Under the pieces are notes generated by a model. That model had not been told where the DNA came from, ran no database searches, and saw only the letters and a program-made list of their open reading frames with translations. A stretch of DNA of 64,000 nucleotides from Mytilus trossulus (Eukaryota > Mollusca > Bivalvia > Mytilida > Mytilidae): contig NC_086386.1 of assembly GCF_036588685.1 (NCBI RefSeq), positions 47,477,878 to 47,541,877 on the forward strand, read 5' to 3'. Positions 24,700-34,918 of the stretch are shown here, one piece after another (position 1 is the stretch's first letter; the number at the start of each line of letters is the position of its first letter). The position numbers and the translations under genes were made by a program.

Positions 24700-25740
24700 T
24701 TTTGTTGCTAGTCCATTTATCACATTATAATCTGCAATAAAAATTCATAGCATCTTTGAAAATTCTGCATCAGAAATGATTGCACATACAGTTATAATTC
24801 ATTGCATCTATAGTTAAAGTCGATCGATTTTAATAATCGATATTCTATATTATGTTGGTTTTATAAGACATTTTTCAACTTTAATATTGCTATTGTACAA
24901 TAAAAAGACATATCACATTGAAAATATGTTAAAACTTAGTTTCAAATAAATTAGTTTGGTGTTTTAATAAATGCAGTTTTCCCATGATCCTTTATTCCAC
25001 AATAGACATACTCGCATACGACAGTGAAAAGGAACTAAAAATACTAGATTCGCACTTTATATACACTGATTACAATTAATATAAACTTATATACGAAAAG
25101 AAATAAAGATCTGAGTAGATAGCTGTTTTAATTTACTGTTAATAGATATAATAACATATTTTACATCCCTTTCTTTTTTAAAGCTGGGAGGAAAACAAAT
25201 CACAACAAGCACATATAAACGAAATCATTATTAAACAGTTCGAATACGAGATATAAAAATTTTGAAGGAAATATTTATGGATACATAGTAAACGGATATT
25301 TGTTAACGGGTCGTTTTTCATATAACTAAAGGTTGTAAGTGGTATTGAAAACATTTCTACTTAAGAGACCAATTAGTATTAAAGTTAAATAACCAGTTCA
25401 ATTGGTAAAACATACGCAAGTACCATGTAATTAAGATTAAACAACCTGCCAATTTTTATTTTCAGCTATCAATTTATATTGTTTGTACATTCAAAAAGTG
25501 TTTTTCAAATCTTGTTTGTTGTAGATATATTGGTGATTTTTTTTATTACAGTTGAATAACAAACACTATAAATGCATATATATATTTAGGATAATTGATC
25601 GGCGGCATTTATAAGTTTTAATCAATAATATCAAAAAAAAACTATGATTAGAATCTGAAGATTACATTTGTTTGTGTATTTTGAATACCTGGGTCCTATA
25701 TAGTGTCGTATATAACCTATATTAAATTTTAGCCATCTTT
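24700..25740. other. AT-rich DNA, nothing identified
   Basis: No exon, repeat boundary or RNA gene could be supported. Confidence 0.45.
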
Positions 25741-25744
25741 TTTT

Positions 25745-25870
25745 TTATTAGAATAAAAAAATATCAAGAATACCGAACTCCGAGGAAAAGTCAAAATGAA
25801 AAGTCTATAATCAAATGTCAAAATCAATAGCTCAAACACATCAATTGAATCAATAACATCTGTCACATTC
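25745..25870 (-). repeat. Dispersed family G fragment
   Basis: Reverse complement of the family G 3' block: ACTCCGAGGAAAAGTC, then TCAAATGTCAAAATCAATAG. It is followed by a CTGTCACATTCCGGACTTG block. Confidence 0.75.
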
Positions 25871-26065
25871 CGGACTTGTTAAAGATATTTTCTTATGTAG
25901 AAAACTGAATCTAATGTTATATCTAGCCAAACTATTCCATTATACTGGCAACGATGTGTGATCTAAACAAACAGATATAAAATGGGAACTAACTGTACAC
26001 CACTTGTTGCGGACCTGTGTTTGTATTGCTATGAGTTACAATTTATGACAAAAATCAGCTAAGAC

Positions 26066-26965
26066 CCATTGAAACAACATCTGATAGACAAATTTATTAA
26101 TACTTTTATATATTTGGATGATATTTTGGTTCTCAATAATGACGACTTCAGTATGTATACTATAGAAATTTATCCTGTTGAACTTGCTTTAAATAAAGCT
26201 AATACTAACAATGACCATTGCCCTTTCCTCGATCTAGATATATATATCACTAACGGAAAGCTTAATACTAAAATTTATGATAAAAGAGATAAATTTTCTT
26301 TTCCTATCGTTAATTATCCATTTTTAGATAGTGACGTTCCCTTGTCACCATCTTACTGTCTTTGCATATCTCAACTTGTACGATTCGCTCGTGTATGTAA
26401 CAATGTTTTAGATTTTAACGAGAGAAATTCCTGTATTACTGAACAATTAAATAATATTATTACACCAGGGTTTTCGATATCACAAACTAGTCAAAACATT
26501 TACTAAATTTTGTCATCGGTATGAGGACATCATTCGTTAATATAGCTCAACATGCAGACTTCTTATACGTTCAGGTGTTTCACATGCAATTGTTTATGGA
26601 ACTATTCTTCATAAAGCACAAAAATGTCAATATTCATCTCAGAAACTAACAAAACCTTCAAATAGACTTATTAAGAAGGGATATAGTTACGATACTGTTG
26701 TCAGGTCATTAAAGATTGCATATTTTGGCGTTAATATTGATTCACTAATAGGGTCTTTGCATCTAAACTAAACACATTTATTAAAAAAAAAAACAGTTGG
26801 TGGCATAACACGGGTTATGTTCTTCTCATATATGTTATGATGGTATGATACTGAAGGACGCCTCCGGGTGCAGAAACTTCTTGCTACATTGAAGACCTGT
26901 TGGTGACCTTCTGCTGTTGTTTTTTTTTGTGGTCGGGTTGTTGTCTCTTTGACACAGTCCCCATT
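26066..26965 (+). pseudogene. Decayed reverse-transcriptase element, copy 1
   Basis: The frame from 26069 encodes IYLDDILVLNN, with a YLDD catalytic box, then DHCPFLDLDIYITNGKLNTK, IYDKRDKFSFPIVNYPFLDS and CISQLVRFARVCNNVLDF. After a frameshift near 26490 it continues KTFTKFCHRYEDIIR, stop, then SGVSHAIVYGT and the terminal KKGYSYDTVVRSLKIAYFG to a stop near 26770. The non-coding 3' part ends with GGTCGGGTTGTTGTCTCTTT near 26930-26950. The same family occurs on the minus strand at 32070-32589. The type is uncertain. I suspect a Penelope-like or related retroelement, because hammerhead ribozymes of the kind found nearby are known from Penelope-like elements. Confidence 0.75.
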
Positions 26966-27393
26966 CTCAATTTTATAATATGTAATAATTTCAGCATAGG
27001 TGTATAGTAGTCAACATTGATTTATAATCTTCATTACAGTACTATTAAAAAAACCAATGAAACTCAAAAAGCCATATAGGCATACAGATACACATCTGCG
27101 TTTTTAAATTTGTAAGTGAGTTATTTTTTTCTGCTTCTTCGTGTTTAAGTGTAGTATCTCCTTCATTTTGAAGATAAGAACATTAGCACACTACCTAATA
27201 AGTGCACGCGTCAGACCACCAATTTAATACCCCTTAATGATCAATCAATTTTTCGATTTTCACAGTTTTGGCAGTTTCTCAATATTATACTTTTCTAGAC
27301 AACAGGTAATATATTCTGAATTGTACACGTACCATCTTTCAATGTGGCATTTTTACTTACTTTTTCGTACTTTATAAAAAAAAATGTATTCGA

Positions 27394-27436
27394 GCGTCAC
27401 TGATGAGTCTTTTGTAGACAAAACGCGCGTCTGGCA
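27394..27436 (+). ncRNA. Hammerhead ribozyme remnant, class 1
   Basis: Stem I strand GCGTCA, core CTGATGA, stem II GTC-TTTTGTA-GAC, then AAAA where GAAA is required, 3-bp stem III CGC/GCG, cleavage triplet GTC, and stem I return TGGCAT. The change of the catalytic G12 to A should abolish self-cleavage. One stem I pair is also lost. It lies about 430 bp downstream of the end of RT copy 1. Confidence 0.8.
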
Positions 27437-27774
27437 TAAAATTCAATTTCAATTCTGGTATTTTTAGTCAATGTTAAAGAGTCTTGCAGTGAAACACCAC
27501 CGTCTGACACCAATTTTTACTTAACTAACTCCTGGGTTTCTGGTAATGTTGAATAAGTTGAATACTATTGAGCACATTATTCCTATATAAATCAAAGCCA
27601 TGGACAGAAATTTTGACTCAATATGGTCAACATATATTTCTTCTAACAAAAGTTTCATTTTTGCAAATATGTAGTTCAGTTTAGACAATGTTTAGTATTG
27701 TGTACTGTCCGAAATTAATTTTTGTTAATCGTTGTTGTTCTGTGGTTACCATATCGAGATGTATTGTTATATTA

Positions 27775-28165
27775 CTTATTTGTGTATTTCTCTGTCTCTG
27801 GTGTTCTTGCATTTATTTGTACTGTATTCCCGTCATATAATGGTTGCATTTTAGCGGTATATTTAACATTGTCATAAAGAGCGGAGGTTTGGCTAGCAAC
27901 AAAAACAGATTCAACCCACCATTTTTTCTTAAAATGTTCTGTACAAAATAAGGAAAATGGCAGTTGATATCTAAGAGTTCGTTTCTTTGTATGTATGTTG
28001 CATTGTTGTTTGATTTTTTTGCACTTCAGTGTTCCATTTCCATTGTTTCGTTCTCTTCTTCTTATATTAAATGTGTTTCCCTCAGTTTTGGGTTGTAGCC
28101 CTGTTTGTATTTACTCAATCGATTTATGATTTTGAACAGGGGTATACTACTGTTGCCTTTATTTA
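27775..28165 (+). repeat. Dispersed family G copy, uninterrupted
   Basis: Contains the whole block order from TTCTCTGTCTCTGGTGTTC through GATTCAACCCACCATTTT and GGCAGTTGATATCT to GGGTATACTACTGTTGCC and TTTATTTATT. It serves as the empty-site reference for the 7-kb transposon insertion at 6574/13736. Confidence 0.85.
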
Positions 28166-28261
28166 TTAAAATAAGCAGATGACCCTGCATTCCAAATATA
28201 GAATATTTATTTTATAATCACGACCTGGATGAGTTAAACGGATGGTCTAAAAGAAAATGGT

Positions 28262-29355
28262 TTGTGGTATCGTAAACATCTTAAGTCCATAACACCGCTA
28301 GAGTTCACATCAAATTTCCTCTAAATTCCACAATGTGTCCTATAAAATCCATAAAATGACTTACACTTAAGACAACAAAAACACCGTTTAAGTCCACAAT
28401 ATAAACAAGTTCCACAAAAGGCCACCAAATAACAGCGTTAATTTCAACATTTACTATTTTTTTCCTATTATCAAAAAATAAAGTCGTCTTTTTATCAGTT
28501 AGTACACATTTATAGTTGCAGTACAATACAAAGCATGGAGTTTTGTTTTTGTTAGCCATTTTGTATAAGTTTGAATTTTATGTTTGATGAATGTAAACAA
28601 GTTCGTGATCTGTAGTTTTTTTCCATTGATTTAATTTTGTATTGTGATGATAAGTATATTAAACAGGCCAATTGGGACAAACATTCAGAAAATTTATATC
28701 TAGCCATAGCACATACGTTAGTTGATACTAGTACATAAGCATTACAATATTAATTCGCAGTGTCTGAACGGAACGAGAACTGTCGTTCTTCTGTGGGACA
28801 CATGATCTATTTTTATTTTAATTTGTGTATGTTTTTATATTTTGACATAGATTAACTAATGTAGAAAAAACGTGAGATGTTATTAATAAAAAAAAAATCA
28901 TACAAATTGATACTAAAACATATGAAATAATAAATCGATTTTTCTATATTTAATTGAATTGTTATTTAACATAACTTGAAGCAGAGGGACATTGGGTCAT
29001 GAGGTAACCTATTCTTTCCTCTTGCATGTGTTCCCGACTTTTTTTTATATAGTTAACCATTGCATGCGATATAAAAGTTTAAAAAAAATAGCTGGATATA
29101 GTAAAACATCACAAATAAGTAAGAATATGAATAAAAAAATCGTGTGGACTTAAACGGTGTTTATGTAGACTTTAGCTAAATTGGTTAATTGCAGACGGTT
29201 GGTCTTTTTTGTGGACTTTAGTAGAGGTCATTTTGTAAACTATATCGGAATGTTTATGGACTTTAGTGGCGTTATGGGGATTAGCTGATATTTGTTATAG
29301 ACTTAACAGTGTTTTTGGACTTCAGATGAATTGTTGACCTTAACGGTGCCACGGT
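28262..29355. mobile_element. Putative element with repeated AAGTCCA subterminal motifs in inverse orientation
   Basis: The left part (28262-28440) has several AAGTCCAYAA words (CTTAAGTCCATAACACCGC, AAATCCATAAAA, TTAAGTCCACAATA, AGTTCCACAAAA). The right part (29145-29350) has the inverse words TGGACTTAAACGGTG, GTGGACTTTAG and TGGACTTTAGTGGCG. The outer ends (GTGGTATCGTAAACATC and, in reverse, an ATAAATACCGTGGCACCG block) are only loosely inverse. The ~0.7-kb middle has no recognised coding. The 84-codon minus-strand open frame at 28305-28559 is built largely from these motifs, so I do not call it a gene. Confidence 0.45.
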
Positions 29356-29739
29356 ATTTATGTCTTCTAATCACGATAAAACTAAAAATATGTTATTTTC
29401 GAATGTTGACATCCCTGTTATGAATTTTACATTCAATTGTGATGTGAATAAATGTACACATGTCTATTTCTATCTTAAAATAGGTTCGTTACCAGTTTGA
29501 TACCGATCCAAAATGTTCAATTTATAAAGTAAACGAAAAATTATAATTCATCAAATAATATATATCTTTAAAATTATGCCAACAAACTAAATAAATACAA
29601 ATGCAATTTATATTCTCTTAATAAACTATTATATCATTTTACTACTCTAATATACACAACTGGCACAAATTTGTCCGGCGTGAGGAACAAACGTTTCCTC
29701 CTGTTGCAACTTTGTGCCCTATAAGTTTTACTTCGTAAA

Positions 29740-30125
29740 TTGTGCGGACGCCATCACGAGCTGGTTGATCGTTATGGAATAACCGTTTCACAAATAATAT
29801 CGAATGTGTTCCTTACGTTGTAACTACAATCCCCTTCTTTGATTAATGTAACCTATCGAATTAGACTATTTGCCGGTTTGTTGTCACATAAGCAACACGA
29901 CGGGTGCCACATGTATGGTAGGATCTGATTACCCTTCCGTAGCACCTGAGATCACCCCTAGTTTTTGGTGGGGTTCGTGTTGCTTATTCTTTAGTTTTCT
30001 CTGTTGTGTCATGTGTTCTATTGTTTGTCTGTTTGTCTTTTTCATTTTTAGCCATGGTGTTGTCCGTTTATTTTCGATTCATGAGTTTGACTGTTCCTCT
30101 GGTATCTTTTGTCCCTTTTTTAGCA
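29740..30125 (+). repeat. Dispersed family R copy, full form
   Basis: Runs from GGACGCCATCACGAGCTGG, through GAATTAGACTATTTGCCGG, CAACACGACGGGTGCCACA and GAGATCACCCCTAG, to TTGGTGGGGTTCGTGTTGCT, TAGCCATGG and TCCTCTGGTATCTTTTGTCC. The same block order is at 53590-53960. Function unknown. The long open frame at 29870-30154 follows from the repeat. Confidence 0.85.
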
Positions 30126-30129
30126 CACT

Positions 30130-31155
30130 TGTCCAATACAGTATCATAGAGTAAAATCACAAAAATACTGAACTCCATGGAAAATTCAAAACAGATAGTC
30201 CCTAAACAAAAACGGTGGACCATTTACAGCTCTAAGCTACCCAAATAGTAACGTGTTTATTAATTTTTACAAGCTCGGCGATAATTTACAACGAACTTGG
30301 GTGAGAAACTTTGGCGGAAAGATGGAGAGAAAAGTACTATTAGAATTTTCAATATTATCAAACGTATATCTGGGTACAAATATGTACCCTACAAGTCAAT
30401 GTTTTAAAAGGCACCGACCTATTATTCATTACACTTTCTTTAAAAGTAGCTAACATAAAAGAGACAACGATCTCAAATATCATGTTTTCGTCCTCTTTAA
30501 CTTATGACAATCGACATTGAGCAAGGAATAGCCCCTGTTAATATACCAAAATGGTAACCGTACCATTCTTCAAGGGGGTGTTCTACCAAAATGCATCGTT
30601 TCTAGTATTAGCGTTTCCTTGGAACACCTCTCATTCTCATCTGACCTGACCCAAAATTTACCAGCCAAATATCAAATTCTTCTCTGTGTTTATTAAAGTA
30701 CAAAGTAATACAAATACATAAGATAGGGCTTCTGCCGAACTGTTAATAATGTAATCTATTGTATCTATAATACAAGTTGATCACATAATGAACTTTATTT
30801 GAATATGGCTGTGAAGTTTGTAATAATAATAAGCTGGAGCAATAACAACTTTAAGCTGCTCAAACTGTAACACCTCTACCTATTTTTACAAGCTCATGGA
30901 CAATTAAGAAGTGAATTGATTGGGAAACTTTGGCTTACAGATGAGAGAGAGAAGAAAAAAACAAATTTGATGACATTAACAAAAGTTGTATACGGTTGAA
31001 CGTAGTGAAATAGAGTGAAATTATGTTCTCTTGTCTAATTTATGATGTTTTCCGCCGAACCGAAACTGGATTTTCAGTAATTGAGCACGCTGTCGGTTCT
31101 AAAATGCGAATCATTCGACAATTATTCCCCTTCAATTATGACAAAGATGACAGTG
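30130..31155. other. Repeat debris and AT-rich DNA
   Basis: A short inverse family G fragment lies near 30150-30195 (ACTCCATGGAAAATTC). Two similar stretches near 30225-30310 and 30855-30930 share words such as TTTTTACAAGCTC and TTTGGC, suggesting an old local duplication. No gene identified. Confidence 0.4.
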
Positions 31156-31159
31156 CAGT

Positions 31160-31330
31160 AGATCATGATCACCCCTAGTTTTTGGTAGGGTTCATGTTGC
31201 TTATAGTTTTCTATGTTGTGTCATGTGTACTATTGTTTGTCTGTTTGTCTTTTTCTTTTTTAGCCATGACGTTGTCAGTTTAATTTCGATTTATGACTTT
31301 GACTGTTCCTCTGGTATAATTTGTCCCTCT
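31160..31330 (+). repeat. Dispersed family R copy (3' half)
   Basis: Blocks GATCACCCCTAGTTTTTGG, GGGTTCATGTTGCT, TTGTTTGTCTGTTTGTC, TTAGCCATGACGTTGTC and TCCTCTGGTATAATTTGTCC match the 3' half of the copy at 29940-30125. Confidence 0.85.
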
Positions 31331-31349
31331 TTTCCAACACATCCATTAT

Positions 31350-32600
31350 ATAAAAAAGAAGATGTGGTATGATTGCCAATGAGACAACTATCCAAAAAAG
31401 ACCAAAATGACACAAACATTAACAACTATAGGTCACCGTACGGCTTTCAACAATGAGCAAAGCCCAAACCGCATAGTCAGCTATAAAAGGCCCCGATAAG
31501 ACAATGTAAAACAATTCAAACGAGAAAACTAACGGCCTTATTTATGTGAAAAAAATGAACGAAAAACAAATAATTAACACATATAAAACAAACGACAACC
31601 ACTGAATTACAGGCTCCTGACTTGGGACAGGCACATACATCAATAATGTGGCGGGGTTAAACATGTTAGCGGGATCCCAACCCTCCCCCTAACCTAGGAC
31701 AGTGGTATAACAGTATAACATAAGAAACAAACTATTAAAATTAGTTAAAAAAGACTTAACTCATCAGATAGACACAAAAAAAGTGGACGTGGCAGGGTAC
31801 TTATACATCCCGACACAAAAAGACACAATAAACAGATCTGAGAGTACTCGCAGTTATCTGACAGCTAGTTCAAAGCCACTAACAACTAATAAAAAATCAT
31901 GCCTGTAAGACTAAACACTCAATCCGTACACATCCAACATACAATGGATTAAGTGTAAAGACGTCATAAACAGACAGAGAAAAACATGACCTTGTGCAAT
32001 ACTAAGTTACCGGTATCGTCAGAGTGTAGATCCATGAAAATGTATATGTATATAACATACGAGTAATATTTAGTTAGCTTTTAATCTACTGATAACAAAA
32101 TCAATATTTATACCAATAAAAACAACATTCAATGATCTTTTTACAGTGTTGAATAGGTAACCTTTTAGAGTAAGTTTATTTAAAGGAGCAATAAGTTTAC
32201 ATGGATCATTTCTAAATTTCCGGGCACGGTTAACAACATTTCCGTAAAAATGAGGATGTGCTATCCCGTTTGAAATAAGTTTTCTACAGGTACAACCAAA
32301 CTTCAAAACCAAATCTTTATATCTATGGAAAAATTAAGGTTTTGAGTAATTTATGGTAACGATATCCCTGGTTTAACAATTTACCATTAATACATAGTTT
32401 GCGTTCGTTAAAATCAAAAACGTCACAACAGACACGGGCATAGCGAACAAGTTGTGAAATATAAACACCGTAAGATGGTGCCAAAGGAACATCACAATCT
32501 AAAATAGCAAATTCACATCGTACTCTCTTGTGAAACTTTCCAGTCAAAAAGGGATAAGTTTTAGTGTTATTTAATAGATATAGGTCCAATCGAATTTAGT
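31350..32600 (-). pseudogene. Decayed reverse-transcriptase element, copy 2, with family L 3' region
   Basis: On the minus strand the frame at 32589-32323 encodes NNTKTYPFLTGKFHKRVRCE, then LAPSYGVYISQLVRYARVC, VFDFNERKLCINGK and GYRYHKLLKT. After a shift it resumes at 32312-32070 with CRKLISNGIAHPHFYGNVV, KLIAPLNKLTLKGY and LNVVFIGINIDFVIS, then a stop. These match copy 1 (26069-26770) block for block. The 700 bp beyond is non-coding and ends in TCTCATTGGC and ATACCACATCTTC, which defines family L. Solitary family L copies elsewhere are therefore probably 5'-truncated relatives of this element. Confidence 0.75.
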
Positions 32601-33600
32601 GCTTCTCTTCATAGTTTAACCTCATATAACCTCCTTGGTTTAACTGACGAAGACTTTTTAGCATATGCATCTTATCATGTCATACAGACTCCGATCTAGA
32701 CGAAGATGAACGAACTATGTTTCAAAAGGCCTGCATCACAAACATATACTCTATACTGGATGTGTGCGACTTGAAATGGAAGTATGGAACAATTTCTACA
32801 TATTTAAAAGATTCAACTTTGTGAACATTGCTACTTTCTTAGACTGATGAACGTTTAATTTTCTTCTCTTGTTACGCATTCTTCATGTTTATGTATTTTT
32901 GTTAAGGTTATTTTTTTGATATATTGTTTGTAAATATACTGTCCTATTTTCCAACTTAACTTCAACTATCGATCTGACTTATGCTCTTCATTATTTGAGG
33001 AAATAAAAGACAGATATATGGAACGCTATGTTAATGCAGAACAAAAAAAACCAACACATTGTTATTTATGATGGCATCATGATGTTAAAACATATCATGT
33101 CTAAAATGTAAGCAAGTCAAAACATTAGTTATCTGGTACACTTTAACTGATAAAGGCTATCACAAATCAAATACAATAATTGAATCTCTGTTTATTTTTT
33201 ATTCCATGGAAATATCATAATAGTATATTCTTAAAACAATACAGTTCAAAACAGTTTCATCACAGTTATTTGTTTTGGGGGTAATAAAAATACCTTTAAA
33301 ATGTTTTGAACATTTCGGACCTTGTAGGTGGCGAACCTAATAACACTCAGGAGGTCTTCAAAAAATGTATTCGTGGAGTAGATAAGCTGGTAACATTTAT
33401 CCGATCTCGTCATGATCTCGTTCTTGTACTCCGAAGTTTGGTATGTTAAAGTGGTCTAGTAGACTGGTAATCCTTGGATAATCTCCTGCACCACTACCTA
33501 AAGCAAATAAAAACACAATGATGTTAACGAAGATGCAAGTTTTGGTATGGAATGTCAGTTCAAGCGTGCTAGATTACAAATCAGCTTTACACACTATTTA
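32601..33600. other. AT-rich DNA, nothing identified
   Basis: A short stretch near 32625-32670 resembles coding DNA upstream of the reverse-transcriptase remnant, but no motif could be read. No gene or RNA was supported. Confidence 0.4.
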
Positions 33601-33604
33601 CATA

Positions 33605-33800
33605 TTTTTTTATGAAGATAAGACAAGAAGATGCATTATGATTGCTAATGAGACAACTCTCCATCAGACAACAAATGGCGTAGAAGGTTTATAGCAACTG
33701 TAGGTAGCAGTAATGGCATTAAACAATGAGCTAAACTCATACTGCATAACAAGCTATAAAAGACGCTAAAATGACAAATGAAAACAATTCAAACGAGATA
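33605..33800 (-). repeat. Dispersed family L fragment
   Basis: Reverse orientation: AGAAGATGCATTATGATTGC, AATGAGACAACTCTCCATC, AACAATGAGCTAAA, ATAACAAGCTATAAAAGACG, CAATTCAAACGAGA. Confidence 0.8.
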
Positions 33801-33904
33801 TTTTTTGGTCTACATTTACTTCTCAGGTTTTTCAATTCTGACGGTTCGATTTCGGACAAGAGGTTAATTTATACTGGAAAATGTAAAAATTTCACACTTC
33901 CATT

Positions 33905-34235
33905 TTAAATTAAAAAACAACAAGAATGTGTCCATAGTACACGGATGCCTCACTAGCACTATCATTTTACATGTTCACTGGACCATGAAATTGGGGTCAA
34001 TATTTTAATTTGACATTTAAATTAGAAAGATCATATCATAGTTAACATGTGTACTAAGTTTCAAATTGATTGGACTTCAACTTCATCAAAAACTACCTAG
34101 ACCAAAAACTTTAAACTGAAGCGGGACGAACGAACGGACGAATGGTCGAATGAACGAACAAATGAACGGACGAACGGAGGCACAGACCAGAAAACATAAT
34201 GCCCCTCTACTATCGTAGGTGGGGCATAACAAGAA
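33905..34235. repeat. Dispersed repeat ending in GACGAACG tract and GGGGCAT hairpin
   Basis: A conserved-looking segment from TGTCCATAGTACACGGATGC through AAGTTTCAAATTGATTGGAC leads into a GACGAACGAACGGACG microsatellite. It then passes through CACAGACCAGAAAACATAAT to a hairpin of ATGCCCC and GGGGCAT around CTACTATCGTAG. The ending suggests a non-autonomous transposon terminus. Confidence 0.65.
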
Positions 34236-34734
34236 ATAAACTGCATTTGATCATTTGTTACATTATGTTTATAAAGCATAGTTGAGTAAAACTGACTGTA
34301 GATTTTTTAATAAAATGTCAGAATAAATGTATAAATCTGTTCTTCGGATACTTTTTGATGTTCTCAACATGTACTTGTTTTACAGATGTGATGAATGTTT
34401 TACTTGAACCTTAACACAAATGATAAATGAACTAAACTGATTTAGAAAGAAAAAAATAAAATATCGTTTTTTTGGAGATTTATATCTAAATGTACAACTA
34501 CGAAAATTAACAAATACAACGGGAAGATTGATCAGCTGTTTTATAAAACGAAATAATCTAACTAGTACATGTATTAGTTTACCAGTATTTCCAGGCAATT
34601 CATCCTTAAAGTTCATTTAACAGTTATTGATAACAAACACATTTAATCTCTTCCAAGTAATCTTTCATAAAAAAAACTAGTAATAAGTTGTTTAGTGATA
34701 CAAAATTTACCAGTAGCTTCTATGACTACAAAGT

Positions 34735-34890
34735 AATAAGAAGTAGAATGATATCCAATGAGACCGCTATATCACAGAGTCCAAATGAACAATAGGTGAT
34801 CGTACGTCCTTCAACAATGAAGAAAATCCATACTGTATGTCACCTTTAAAAGGATCCGACAAGATATGATAGAGATTTTCACCTTGTGTG
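34735..34890 (-). repeat. Dispersed family L fragment
   Basis: Reverse orientation, diverged: AGAAGTAGAATGATATCC, AATGAGACCGCTAT, GGTGATCGTACGTCCTTCAA, CAATGAAGAAAATCC, TTTAAAAGGATCCGACAAG. Confidence 0.7.
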
Positions 34891-34918
34891 TCTGACACGT
34901 TCAATACCATACAAAAAC

